From the NCBI GenBank assembly GCA_930367205.1, contig OV884015.1, positions 105,030,509-105,094,508 on the forward strand: a stretch of 64,000 bases of DNA, in the 5' to 3' direction. Below the pieces are notes generated by a model. It made no database searches and was not told the origin of the DNA. It saw only the letters and a program-made list of their open reading frames with translations. The DNA comes from Acanthosoma haemorrhoidale. Taxonomy: Eukaryota; Arthropoda; Insecta; Hemiptera; Acanthosomatidae. Each line of letters begins with the position of its first letter. Within the stretch, counting starts at the first letter, position 1. A program made the translations under genes and the position numbers. This document shows, piece after piece, positions 32,946 through 44,675 of this stretch.

Positions 32946-33970
32946 CTTTGACGACTGCTGTAATATAATTGAAGAACTCAACTTACAGACAGTCGTGGGA
33001 AAAACAAACAAAATGTACAGCATTAGTCATAGCAACGAAATTAACATCACAAACGTTCGTTTCAAGGTAGAAATTCATAATTCAGGTGGTCTTAGTTTAA
33101 TTTTTGTTGAACTAATTCATGAACTGTAAGTGTTCGAATTGAATAATTTTTTTTTTAAATTCTAGTAGATACTTATCAATTTTCCAAAAGTAAATTATTT
33201 TACCATCACTGTAATTCATGTTTAACGCCATAATAAACTAATTAAGCGCCATAAACTAAACCTAGGGGTGAAGTTCCTCTAAAAGTAATAAAACAACCCT
33301 TAGGAAATATTACTTATTACATTGAACCTAATGAGATGTGTACAATATGTATATAAATATGCCAGAAGACCTATTTTCATTCACCTCCTATTTATGAATA
33401 ACTTACTTATTTACTTATGAGTAAGTCCAGTTTATTGGCTTAATACTGCCATAGAATGTCGTCACGTACAAACTTACTTAAAAACCATTATTTTTCAGAC
33501 AGTCATGGGAAAAACAAACAAAATGTACCACATTAGTCATAGCAACGAAGTTATCATCACAAACATTCGTTTCAAGGTAGAAATTCATAATTCAGACGAT
33601 CTTAGTTTAATTTTTGTTGAACTAATTCATGAACTGTAAGTGTTCGAGTTGAATAATTTTTTTTTTTATTCTAGTATATACTTATCAATTTTCCAAAAGT
33701 AAATTATTTTACCATCACTGTAATTCACGTTTAACGCCATAATAAACTAATTAAACGCCATAAACTAAATCTAGGGGTGCAGTTGCTCTAAAAGTAATAA
33801 AACAACCCTTTGACAATATTACTTATTACATTATATAAATTATTTTCCCACCACTGTAATTCATGTTTTGTATTGTAATGCTTCTTAATGGATACAGTTC
33901 CGGGATATTGAAGATTTATTATTATCAATAAAAGCCGCAAGCATACTGTTTATATCCCACTCAAGCTTAA

Positions 33971-35328
33971 GCAAATGATCTTATTAATCAAGATACCCTA
34001 CTCAATATAATAGGAAAATATTATGTTTTGATTATTAATTAATAAGCATCAGCATGATTGGACTACAGAAAAATATCATGCCTTTAAAAAAAACACTGGT
34101 AGAGTTGAAGAAATACGATGTCTTTGACAGTTTTTTTTGATAATTATGTGATTATAATAAGTAAAAACAAAAAAATTGTAAAAAAAACGTAAAACGATGA
34201 CAGAAATGTGTTTGATGTTTTAAAATTATTTCCGTTTATGCACATCACATGTGTATGAGGCCTGCAAACATTTTAGGAAACCTAAGACGATTGTTCTCTT
34301 AACATCTTTTTCAAAAAGGAAATTATTGTAAAACATTGGCTTCACATAACCTCTCGTCAAACCACAGCAGTAGCCTTTCACGTATAGACTCGATCCAAAG
34401 AGTTAAACGTCTGGGCCGACAAAAATGGAAATTAAATTCAACCTACTTTCACACCTCGCTGGTGGACTCCTGCCACAAGTATAGCTCAACTTGAATTGAA
34501 CTGACAGAAAAACGACAATTTAAGAACCCACGCTATCTATACAGTCAAATTGATTTGTGGAAATCTTAACACAAAAGCCTATTTTCATTGCACCAATCTT
34601 TAAAGTTTAGGTTCACCACACAGCCCATAATAGATTTAACTTGATAGAAGATACATAGTTTAATTGACAGTTTAAGGAACATAACCGTTTTCAAAATGCG
34701 TTCAGCAGTTCCTGAGTTTATTTATTTTAAACAAACAAATGTTGCTTTCCGAGTGTTTTCAGGGTATGTATTCCCCATTTCTATATACTTAGTGTAAGAT
34801 CTAAGTAATTTTATCTAACTGGCAATTAAGAAGATAAAAATGTTGAAGTAATCCTTTTTTGACAATACCTTGTTGGAAACATCATTTTGATCAGTTTCTC
34901 CTCTAGAAGCAAGAATGAACCCAACCTTACAAGTAACAAAAAGTTGCCCGTGGGAAAAACATGGCGATCTCAAATCCACTCCTTTCCCTCTGTTTAACCA
35001 AACTTGGGTTTAAAATTTGATTATTGTAGATTTCATTATTAAAATTTCTTAGCGAACCCGAAAACTATGGATTCGATTCTAAATTCGTACCTGTCACTTC
35101 CTTCCCACCACCCTCCCTTTATAGGGCTGCTAAAGCAGTTTTATTACAAATTTTACTGCGGGATGTTAAATTGTGCTTCTTAATATGATACTTTTATTGA
35201 CACAATTTCATAAACACCGTCGATGTTTCACCTGTAATGGCATCAAGGACTACATTTATGAAAACAATATGTACACCGATGTCTAAAAAATATAATACAA
35301 AATAAATTTTAAGGAATAAATACAGATA
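33971..35328. other. Unassigned stretch
   Basis: No open frame, RNA gene or repeat family was recognised. Around 35.05 kb there is a weak tRNA-like GATTCGATTC string, not convincing. Confidence 0.35.
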
Positions 35329-35563
35329 TTGCTTTACAGATACTGATATTTGCTTTACAGATACTGGTATTTGCTTTACAGATACTGATATTTGCTTTAC
35401 AGATACTGATATTTACTTTACAGATACTGGTATTTGCTTTACAGATACTGATATTTGCTTTACAGATACTAGTATTTGCTTTACAGATACTGGTATTTGC
35501 TTTACAGATACTGGTATTTGCTTTACAGATACTGGTATTTGCTTTACAGATACTGATATTTGC
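35329..35563. repeat. 21-bp minisatellite, about 11 copies
   Basis: The unit TTGCTTTACAGATACTGRTA(T) repeats about 11 times, with an A/G variant at one position (GATAT or GGTAT) and a few other changes. There is no reading frame through it, so it is a non-coding tandem array. Confidence 0.95.
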
Positions 35564-36701
35564 CAGATACCTTTCTTAATTTTTACTATTGTTTCTTAAT
35601 CATTTTATTTTACTTTTTTAGTTTTCTTCTCTGTTAGCCAGAATGTTTAAGCTTTCAATAGCCCTAAAGTTCCACGCCAGATCTCTTCATAATCATAAGC
35701 CTATTCATTCCAAGTGGGCCAGAACTCGATATAATGCGTTCGTTTTTTGTCGTTTGTCGATTCAATAAAATAAAATTACTGCGTCGCGGAAAAGTAGTTA
35801 ACAAAAAAAGCTTTTAATGGGACTAAGTCCCCTAAAATTATTATTTTAGTCTTAAAATTTTGCATTTCATAAAAAAGTGTTACTTTTTCGCTCATATTGT
35901 ATTAAGAGTATATTTAAGCATTATTTCCCATTTTTTAAAACCTATGAACGTTTTATTTAACAGTGGCTTCGTCCGTGGTGACTTTGTCCTTGATTCGAGT
36001 AGATCTAGTCATCTAGTCGGTTAGTGTCCCCTTGGCTTTCAAGATGATCTTGATAGCATTCTATGCTTTCATTGTTCTTCCTCGATTTGTTTTGATCCCT
36101 TCCTCTTCTGCTGTCGTTATCAGACACTTTTAAATTTGGGGCTATAGAATATTAACCTTTAGGGGAAATAATCATCATTGATTACTTTGGATATGAGCTG
36201 ATATTGGATAGGTATATTATACTATAAAACGACATATAATAACTATGTACAAGTGTACTAAAACGGAATGTTTTAAACTCATTAAAGACCACTGCCATGA
36301 AGCTAACATTTGTCTCCCAGGTTTGGAAACGGTCTGGAACCACTCTCCAGAAGAACAGATCCAGGTGACAAGGTGGCAAGAGGTTGATGAGGTGGGATAC
36401 CCTTTAGGAAGTACTCGGCAGAAGAATGATACCACACTAATATTTCTGTATCGGATTTAAAGATAATGTTTCGATAGTATTTTTTATATTTATATTTTTA
36501 TTTATTCATTTATGTGAGTGTATTCAGTAGCTTTTAATTTATTCCCTGTATTAAAATAAAATGAACCCATAATCAATGGTGATTTCTATATTTTGGCAAT
36601 CAGTAAATATGGGCTTTAAATTTCATTTCAAATTTAACCCAGAATTAACGCAAAATTTGATTTCAATAGAAAGCCCAGTTTTTAGTATTTTTTCTATTGA
36701 A

Positions 36702-36990
36702 TTATAAAGTAAATAGAATAGGGTTATTTATGAAATAACACATACAATACGAATGGCAAATACGAACTCTTTTGTCGAAATTTTCCATGACCATTTGGCA
36801 TAAATGTGGTAGAATTTCGTCGATGCAGCGTTGAATTTCGTCTTTTAATGCACGGGTGGATGTGGGCTTGTTGACGTACACCTTTGACTTCAAATAACCC
36901 CATAAAAAGTAATCTAAAGGTGTTAAATCACACGATTTAGGCAGCCAATTCTGATCATTTAAATGTTTCTTTTTATCAAACTTTTTGTTT
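36702..36990 (-). pseudogene. Tc1/mariner-superfamily transposase C-terminal fragment
   Basis: The minus-strand frame reads WLPKSCDLTPLDYFLWGYL, then KSKVYVNKPTSTRALKDEI and IDEI.PHLCQMVMENFDKRV. This matches the last third of insect mariner-like transposases, with the final catalytic Asp in the CDLTPLDYF block. The N-terminal two thirds and the inverted repeats are missing, and a SINE-like element abuts its 5' side. Confidence 0.8.
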
Positions 36991-37268
36991 TTCCCCTCCC
37001 CTAATATGGGATCCGTGTCCCTGATATTTCTATGTACAAAGGGATTCCAGACTCCATCTTGGTCCAACGGTGCCACCTTGATGAACACCCCCGATATTTA
37101 TTACGGATGGTCAACCTGCATCCAATTACTTACACCTCTTCGAGGTCCCCTCACTCCTCATCCTCTACACCCATCCTTCAAATAGGACCCTCCCAGTACA
37201 AGGATTCACTCAGTACAAATAAATATCTCCTTTTATTTTTCCAAGTTTGAGAGCTAAGAAAAAAAACA
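36990..37268 (+). mobile_element. SINE-like retroposon family S (sense, with A tail)
   Basis: Contains CCCCTCACTCCTCATCCTC, then AGGACCCTCCCAGTACAAGG, and ends TTTGAGAGCTAAG followed by an A-run. Related sequences lie at 43592-43812 (inverted), 54396-54476, 57332-57510 (inverted) and 61321-61420. It is non-coding. Confidence 0.65.
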
Positions 37269-38024
37269 TCACTCTCCTGGAGATGCTGAAGTGCGCTGGT
37301 CCCTGTAGCTCCTTCCGCTTCTGGACAAAGATTATGAAGGCCCTGTAATTATCCTCGTTGTATATCAGCAACGGCAAGTCTGACTCATCCAAGATACACT
37401 GGCCAATTGAGCGAAGCATCCGTGCTCTTGTCTTTTTATCAAACCTTATTAAATCTCATTTTTATTATTTGCTTAGTTACAATTGCTTCGGTCGGCACTA
37501 AAAGGTTTAAACCTATTAATGCCCTGGCGAAGGAGCGTGTCTTAAACTTAATAGTGTACCTATTGTATTTAGTTATATATATTTTTTTAATTTAGTTGAT
37601 ATTACTAAAGACATGTTATTGTTGGGAAAGACCAAAACCATCATGTTTCATGACACATGGTTGCCAACGCTGAGCCAAGGACGTGACTAGCCAGCGGTGG
37701 CAGCCTCAAGAAACCGGAAGGACGCTTTCTCTCTCACCTCCTTGCACAACTCTTCCTTCTTCGTTGGACCATTTTCACAATTGAATCGGCTCATCCTCTC
37801 TCGGCCTTAATGACTGTCATCATCCATTGTCCAAATCTCTTCTGACGCAACTAAGTACAGTCGTCATATCACGAAGGTCTCCTCTTGCCAGATCATGGCG
37901 GGTGGGAGTGTTACTTCGCGAGGGCATGAAGGATTTTTTAAGAACCCTTCATAAAGTCCTAAAAATCGCCCCCACCACCCAACATGACATTTCCTCTAAA
38001 TTCTTAACAACTACATCAGAAATT

Positions 38025-38390
38025 ATCTGACCACCCTATAATCCTCCTTAGAGGTTAAAGCGGATGTGTCCCCGTGATCTTTTGTAAATTTTTAGTTATT
38101 GGGAGTTCTGGAACTTGCCAGCTTTTCCTGAGTGTCTGTGGCTCTCGCGCTCTCTTCAGGCTCTACTGCCCTAAATAGCGATTTTGGAGCTGAAGGAGTA
38201 GCGCTGGGGATTTCCCCAATCCTCGCCTCCTTCTCCATACCCGGGAAGGTGAAAATTCAGGGGGGATCCCTGAAGAACGGAATGGGAGAGGGAATGCTAA
38301 TCTGTAAATATGTTATAAATTAAATAATTTATCACAATTATCTAGGACATTTATCATAATCTAAGGGCAGATCGTAATTTTTTTCAAATA
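38025..38390 (+). mobile_element. Diverged Jockey-like LINE 3' end
   Basis: Starts with CCCTATAATCCTCCTTAGAG (ORF2 end in other copies), then GAGTGTCTGTGGCTCTCGCG, and ends with TTTATCATAATCTAAGGGCAG. Heavily substituted, and the middle of the 3' UTR differs, so it is an older copy or another subfamily. Confidence 0.55.
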
Positions 38391-38862
38391 GCGATGATAG
38401 ATCTTTCTCTATTTTACGTCAATACGTGAATGTGTTAGCGACATTATCTATGTCAATATGTTACAATCCAATTCGACTCAGGAAATTCGAGGAATTTCAA
38501 CATTTTTTCATGGAATTTGTTTTGTTTCATCGCTCCTAGTAGTCCGATTCTCTGTAGAACAGTTTGAAATTAACATTAAAGATGATGTTACGAAAATATC
38601 TTTTAAGCCTTCATTTAAACAATCTACCCAATTAAACGAATGTATTCCCATAATTTTTACTTTTAGCTCAATTTGAATAAGATATCATATTTTATCTTTA
38701 TAGAAACACTGATGCAGCTTCTAATTTATAATGTGTGCTAACAATTGTAAAATTTCTGTATTTTACAAATTGGCCGGTGTGGGGCTTAATCTATAATTTT
38801 AAATTGATTAAATTTATTTTATCAGCCCCAATTAGCTTTTCCTTAAAGTTTAATTTTAATTA

Positions 38863-38935
38863 AATTAACAAGGTTAGTTCAGTTGGTGTAGTCTTCTATT
38901 CTTTCAATCCCGGGTTCGAGTCCTGATTGGTAGAA
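38863..38935 (+). mobile_element. tRNA-like sequence
   Basis: TTAGTTCAGTTGGTGTAG (A box) and CGGGTTCGAGTCC (B box) at near-tRNA spacing. The acceptor stem does not pair, so it is probably a tRNA-derived retroposon. Confidence 0.45.
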
Positions 38936-39344
38936 ATATATTTTTTTACTGGTGAATAATTCTAATAATATTATAATTAATAGACTTCACAAGTGGCGGT
39001 TTGTTGTCCCACAATATGACATTCCGTAATACCAATTCATCATCATTGGGAATGAGAAAATGTGAGAGAAAACTCAAAGATCACAGGATCATTGGTACGG
39101 TAAAGAACTAAATAATGAGTTAGAAATTAACAATGGACAAAAGTCATCACGAATGACAAGAAGCTTTAAATAGTGCAGACATCACTGACTTCTTGTCATT
39201 GTCGTTCCATTCCAAAAGAAAGAAGCAAAGTGTTGGATAGAGGACTATAAGATGAAAACTGGGAGAACCGGAAAAAATGAGTGTAGAGAATTAACGATAA
39301 ATAGGTAAAGAACCCTAAGTATATATATATATCTTTTTTTATCT

Positions 39345-40145
39345 TGAATTTCTTATTGTGCTAAATTTACAATCTGCCATATTAGGCAATAAGTATTATA
39401 ATTAAGATAAATGCTCTCATTCATACCATATTTACAATTCATCATTCACTCGCTCATTCATACAGTATTTACAGACAGCCAAGAGGGCTCACAAATCCAG
39501 ATGTTTGTCACCTCCCACGCATGCGAAAGAGGAAGCGGAGTCTTGGGAAGTCCCACACGCTCCTCCGTCAGCCGTGTCACCGGATACGAGCCAGTGGAGG
39601 CTGACGAAGAGCGCGAGAGCCACAGACGCTCAGTACATGATTGGAGAAACTGGCCATTGCCAGGACTCCCACTGTCACGCATTTATAGCAGGCCGTTTCA
39701 GTCTCCGAGGAGGATTATAGGGGTGAGTGGTGCAGTGTAATGACTGTGCGATAGGATTCGATGGAATTTCATGAACTTGGAAGGGACGAGTTCACGAATG
39801 TAAGGTATATTAAGATCGTTATGAAGGGTTTCGTTGCAAACGTAATAAGGGGCATTTACTATTGTTCTCAGGACTTTTGATTGAAAGGATTGGATACGCT
39901 TAATGTTCGACTTTTTTGCTGTCCCCCATATCTCTATTCCGTATGTCCAGATTGGCTTAAGTATAACGTAGTAGATTAGTAATTTATTTTCTATTGAGAG
40001 ATGGGATGTCCTTCGAAGTAGTCTGTACAGTTGTCCAAAGCAAAGTTTCTTCTTTTTAGCCTCGTAAGGTCAGTCGTTTGTCGAGATGGAAGCCTAAGTA
40101 CCGTACTATCTCCGATACAGGGAGAGGAGTAGAATTAAAATATAC
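39345..40145 (-). mobile_element. Jockey-like LINE, 3' UTR plus ORF2 C-terminus
   Basis: The 3' end lies at about 39345-39380 (TTATTGTGCTAAATTTACAA). The 3' UTR runs to about 39690, and the ORF2 C-terminal part, with frameshifts, to about 40145. It matches the copies at 49.0-50.0 and 59.9-60.8 kb. It is 5' truncated. Confidence 0.75.
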
Positions 40146-40159
40146 TAAGTATATATAAT

Positions 40160-40380
40160 ATAAAAAAAATGGAAATAGCTTAAAAGAGAACATCTATGGA
40201 GGCTGGAAAAAACTGAATTTGTGTGGGCATGCCTGTAGAATGAATTATACCGAGAACCCAGAAAAATAATACCCTCCTACGAAGTAGACCTAGGAAAACT
40301 TGCCTGGGACCCTTACCCGAAAGGCAGAAAACCCTCGAGGAGAGGAATGTGCTAAGTTGGAAAATGACTGAAAGGCACAA
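40160..40380 (+). mobile_element. Possible RTE-like LINE C-terminal remnant
   Basis: In shifted frames the plus strand reads GHACRMNYTENPEK, recalling the GHxxRM motif at the ORF end of RTE-type LINEs, followed by a basic stretch. Badly decayed. Confidence 0.35.
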
Positions 40381-40820
40381 ATGTTAATGGTAAATAAGAA
40401 TATTTCCATAGTTGCTTATTGAACCATTATTTTTTATAATGGCCCGTAAATTATTTCTGCAATAACGTTTTGATGGAACTTTATCAAGAAAAATGGATTT
40501 TTTATGGCCACGTAGACTGTAACGGGATTTTTTTAAGAAGCACAAATGCAGAATGGTTAAAAAAAAAAGCGTGGGCGTTAAATCCTCCACGGTGTCGGAT
40601 GACGGCGGCGAGGCACGGCCCGTGAAGACAGCACTCAGTGCTCCAAATGGCAAGTCAGGCGCGGGGATCGAGCTCCATCACGCGAGAAAACGGTTTTTCA
40701 TCTAAGATTAACCACACAGGCTGAGAGAGCAAAAGGCCTACAACGGTCATCAGTGATGCTAGCCAGCAGGAATTTTTTTTACTGCCGTTTTTTAGGGTCC
40801 GTTCGGAATTTTATACATAA

Positions 40821-41105
40821 CTTCTTTATTGTGCCAACATTACAATCTGCCTTATTCGGCAATAAGTAATTGAGATAAATGTTCTCATTCATACCATATT
40901 TACAATTCATTATTCACTCGCTCATACATACAGTATTTGCAAACAGCCCAGAGGCCTCCCAAATCCACATGTTTGTCACCTCCCTCGCATGCGAAAGAGG
41001 AAGCGGAGTCTTGGGAAGTCCCCCACGCTCCTCCGTCAGCCATGTCACCGGATACGAGCCAGTGGAGTCTGACGAAGAGCGCGAGAGCCACAGACACTCA
41101 GGACA
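40821..41105 (-). mobile_element. Jockey-like LINE 3' UTR
   Basis: From CTTCTTTATTGTGCCAACAT through the CATGCGAAAGAGGAAGCGG and GAGCGCGAGAGCCACAGAC blocks. It stops abruptly after CAGGACA, so only the 3' UTR is present. Confidence 0.75.
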
Positions 41106-41275
41106 CGCCGAATTAAAAAAAAACCAAAACAGGAACAGTTACTCAGTGGATGAATTCGTTGGGATATTGGTTTAGGCTGACGAAGTATGTTAGAGTGTCA
41201 TCAAAGTTATTACAATATGTTTTATATGAAAAATGTTTTAAACTGTGTACCTCCCCTAGCTTCTGACATTAAAAA

Positions 41276-41277
<2 letters not shown>

Positions 41278-41331
<54 letters not shown>
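41278..41331. repeat. (TA)n microsatellite
   Basis: About 27 uninterrupted TA units. Confidence 0.95.
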
Positions 41332-41335
<4 letters not shown>

Positions 41336-41461
41336 AAACATTCTCCATTAATAAATTTGAAAAAAACCTAACATTTTTCTTTCGTCAACAAGGCTGACTA
41401 TGAAACCCTAAATCATCAATCATCAGTGCCTGCTAGTCTGCCTGCTCTGTATGTGAGTGAC

Positions 41462-41830
41462 TACCCCAGCCCTAGTCTGCACCACCACTCATCCCTATAA
41501 TCCTCCTCGGAGACTGAAACTGCAGTGGCCTCTTGACCTGCTATAAATGTGTGACAGTGGGAGTCCTGGCGATGGCCAGTTTCTCCAATCATGTCCTGAG
41601 CGTCTGTGGCTCTCGCGCTCTTGCTCAGCCTCGGCTGGCTCGTATCCGGTGACGCGGCTGACAGAGGTGGGAGGGGGACTTCCCAAGACTCCGCTTCCTC
41701 TTACACATGCGAGGGAGGTGACAATCATGTGGATTTGGGAGGTCTCTGGGCTGTTTTTAAATCCTATATGAATGATGAATTGTAAATATGGTATGAATGA
41801 GAACATTTATCACAATTACTTATTGCCATT
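41462..41830 (+). mobile_element. Jockey-like LINE 3' end, opposite orientation
   Basis: From CACCACTCATCCCTATAATCC through the full 3' UTR to ACTTATTGCC on the plus strand. With the copy at 40821-41105 it forms a loose inverted pair around the (TA)n tract. Confidence 0.75.
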
Positions 41831-42461
41831 ATTAAAACTGCCAAAATGTTCGCAACTTTAAATCAATCAGTATTTTTTTCATGCTATTTTCCATTGTAGT
41901 TCCATTCGATGAGACACTGATCATAAAAATAAAAGTACAGAAGGGTATGTTATAAAATTAAAGACCTCACCGTTCTGATCAATAGGATACAATAGGTATC
42001 TGGGGATTAGGTGAAATATTGAAACTTGGCTTGATATTTTTAGTACAAATATTAGCAAATAAATTAGACAGTTTGAAGAGTTCTAACAAAAGAAATCGTT
42101 TCTGCGATTGGCTATGTCCGATGACAGCCGAGAGGAAATTGTAGCAACGACATGAAAGAAGAAATGCACTAAATAATAGTGTTTAGAATGCTGTATATAA
42201 AAAAAAGGTGAGACTGTAAAGAAGTGGGGTTTAAAAAGACTTGCTCAAGTGCTGCCGCGGTGCAACCTTAATAACAACAATCGGTTATCTGTACAATTAG
42301 CCATTATTGTGGTCGCCTATCCTCTCTCACAGAAATCCAAGCGCTTTCTTTCCACATTGGAAAGTCTGGCCTTATGCTTCTTACCGCTTCGTCGGCTCTT
42401 AAATTATAATTGTCACTATCACAGTTCAACTCCGTACAATTATTATACAGGAAATATTTCA

Positions 42462-42474
42462 ACAATTATATATA

Positions 42475-42510
<36 letters not shown>
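42462..42510. repeat. (TA)n tract at mariner insertion
   Basis: An AT dinucleotide tract directly abuts the mariner inverted repeat; mariner inserts at TA. Confidence 0.9.
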
Positions 42511-42513
<3 letters not shown>

Positions 42514-43195
42514 GTTGGCAAGAAAGTGATTTCGGATTGCCCCAATAGATAGCGTTATGTTTGTTTCGTTATTCTTTTGTCAATGTTAGAATTTTTTTCT
42601 TTTGATACTTGGTAGTCGATACTTTTAGGTTGATATAGAAAGAAATTCCGTGATTTTCTTTACAACTGTCAGTTTATGGTCAGTTTTAACATAGAGTGCA
42701 AAAATAAGCATTTTGACACATTTTACTTTTTTGTTTTCATAAAGGCAAGAAAGCGGCTGAGGCTCACAAAGAGATATATCAAGTTTATGGTGTTGATTGT
42801 TTGACAGAACTCACGTGTTAGAATTTTTTACTGAAAGATGACCAACCTTCTGAAGTTGATGATGACAAAATGAAAGCCATAATTGAATCGTCCTATAACT
42901 CTGCGAGAGATTGCAAAACAGTTAAATGTACCACACACAACAATTGAAAATCATATAAGACGTCTTGGACTTGTTAAGAAGCTCGATATTTGGGTTCCGC
43001 CACGACAATGCGAAGCCTCACACATCTTTAGCAACACGTACGAAACTATTGAGCTTGGTTGGGAAGTGATGTCACATCCCCCATACAGCCCTGACCTTGC
43101 ATTATCGGATTATTATTTATTTCGAAGTTTACAAAACTTCTTAAATGGTAAAAATTTCAGTAATAACGATGAGCTCAAATCCCACTATTAACTTT
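42510..43195 (+). pseudogene. Internally deleted mariner element
   Basis: The left inverted repeat TTGGGTTGGCAAGAAAGTG follows a TA. Remnants of transposase follow in broken frames, including a late frame (42883-43191) that joins LREIAKQLNVPHTTIENHI and LDIWVP (DNA-binding part) to GWEVMSHPPYSPDLALSDY (third catalytic Asp). The catalytic middle with the first two Asp residues is deleted. No right inverted repeat is visible, so the element is dead and 3' truncated. Confidence 0.85.
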
Positions 43196-43591
43196 TCTGC
43201 TTCCTTTGGAAGTTTATTTCTAACAACACTCTTCGCTCTTTATCTTTAAATCTAGATTTTCCCAACACCTTACTTCTTTTAAGTTGACTAATCTATCATC
43301 TTACTTATGCAAAATATCTTTCCTCTACCCATGAAGCTATTTTTTGTAACTTTCCTCGTGTAATCCATCTATACTTGAAAGTTACCATTTTTATTCTTTT
43401 ATGTATTTTGTTTTCACTTTAATCCACCATAGATACTATTATAGGACTAAAAATTCATTCGAAATCGGCAATAACAGAATAGTTTTGAAGACATACCCTT
43501 ATCTACTGAAAACCATTTGGACATATGAATGAACAAAAATATACCACATTTTGAGAATTCAGAGATTCCCCACTACTTACCTCTGCTCTTT
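43192..43591. other. Unassigned DNA after the mariner
   Basis: T-rich, with no frame or repeat recognised. The mariner right end should lie here but is absent. Confidence 0.4.
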
Positions 43592-43812
43592 GACGATTTA
43601 AGAGAGAAGCTGTTGTCTCCCCCCATATCTCTTAAAATAATAAAAATAGGATAAGGGGGGACATCCTACACATACAAGGATACTTATCTTGGATTGGTAA
43701 TAGCCTTTTACTAGGGGGAGTCCCATTTGAAGGATGTGTGTAGAGGATGAGGAGTGTGGAGGGTCTCGGGACGGTGGTGAGAGTCCACCGAGGGTTGAGC
43801 CTACGGGTCGAG
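43592..43812 (-). mobile_element. SINE-like retroposon family S (inverted)
   Basis: The minus strand has CGGTGGACTCTCACCACC, CCACACTCCTCATCCTC and CCTTCAAATGGGACTCCCCC, in the same order as at 37.0-37.27 kb. It lacks a clean A tail. Confidence 0.6.
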
Positions 43813-44675
43813 AAGCTGGGATAGTGTGTCTATTGTGATAAACGTCCAATCCTAAACATAATTATGGGGATGTATCATTGGTTGTCCTTCACACTCGCTG
43901 GTTGTGAATCAATTAAGACAAACTAATATATTCATTTGCATAGCAGACTAGAGGAACACTCTTACGCTTTAGATGATAGACTGTCATTAGACACACTTCC
44001 GAGAAAACTCTGACCGCAGACTGAAAAGAAAGCGGGAGTGAGACCCGCCCTAGACCTGGCCTTGCCACCACTTACCTGTGGAGCTCATATCTTGTATATA
44101 TATATTGGATCTCATTTAGCCTGTGACCCATTTGGGGTTATGCCAGAGGTTACACTTCATCGGTGAATTTTGTCCGGGGTACATACTGACAGGCAGACAG
44201 ATTCCATCTACCCCCGTGAAAGTGCAAGCTCACCGTGACGTGAAATAAATTAGCGGCCAGTAGCATGAATAATGATGCCTTTTGTATCATTCCGGCGCTC
44301 TCTCTCTCCTATCGTTGGCCACCCACCATTGCCGCTGTGGTATGCGTCCATCATCGCAGGGGAATATTTTTTATTTATCATTTAAATTTAAATAAGGCAG
44401 ATACCTTGCCTTAGGATAACAGTGGGTAAGAAGATGATGCATTTTCATCAAAACTATCAGTAGTTGATAGTCGTTTGTTTTCCTTGAGATTACCGTTTTA
44501 CCTCGGCAGTGTAAACGTTATATCATATATTTCCTTATGTCCTCGTTTACTTCCACATCCGGCTGCGTGCGATATTAGTGCGTGCTCTCTGCCCAGAACT
44601 CACTACTAGCTACTTTACGTATGGTCGAGGGAGTATAACCATTTCCTGGATTTCCTACCCTCCTCAGCCTAAACT
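43813..44675. other. Unassigned, moderately GC-rich stretch
   Basis: Includes 44100-44340, less AT-rich and with transposon-like texture, but no open frame or match to another part of the window. Confidence 0.35.

Larger units (their letters stand above)
31773..33970. repeat. 2.2-kb block of inverted and tandem repeats
   Basis: The outer ends are inverted: 31773-31905 pairs with 33835-33970 (TTTGAGTGGGATATAAAC against its complement). Next, 31906-32130 is the inverse of segments at 32986-33228 and 33496-33738, which are themselves direct repeats with a 510-bp period. Repeat B copies stand at 32321-32440, 33222-33490 and 33730-33836. The centre holds a family A LINE piece and a GC-richer unique stretch. 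Confidence 0.8.

Noticed and set aside
36182..36460. Overlapping frames on both strands near 36.3 kb
   Set aside because: Neither strand shows a recognisable protein; similar length on both strands suggests chance or a decayed element.
41547..41771. Frames within the Jockey-like LINE 3' UTR (also near 39.5, 40.9, 47.5 and 60.0 kb)
   Set aside because: They recur because the repeat recurs, and frames are open on both strands; they lie downstream of the ORF2 stop, so they are 3' UTR and not genes.
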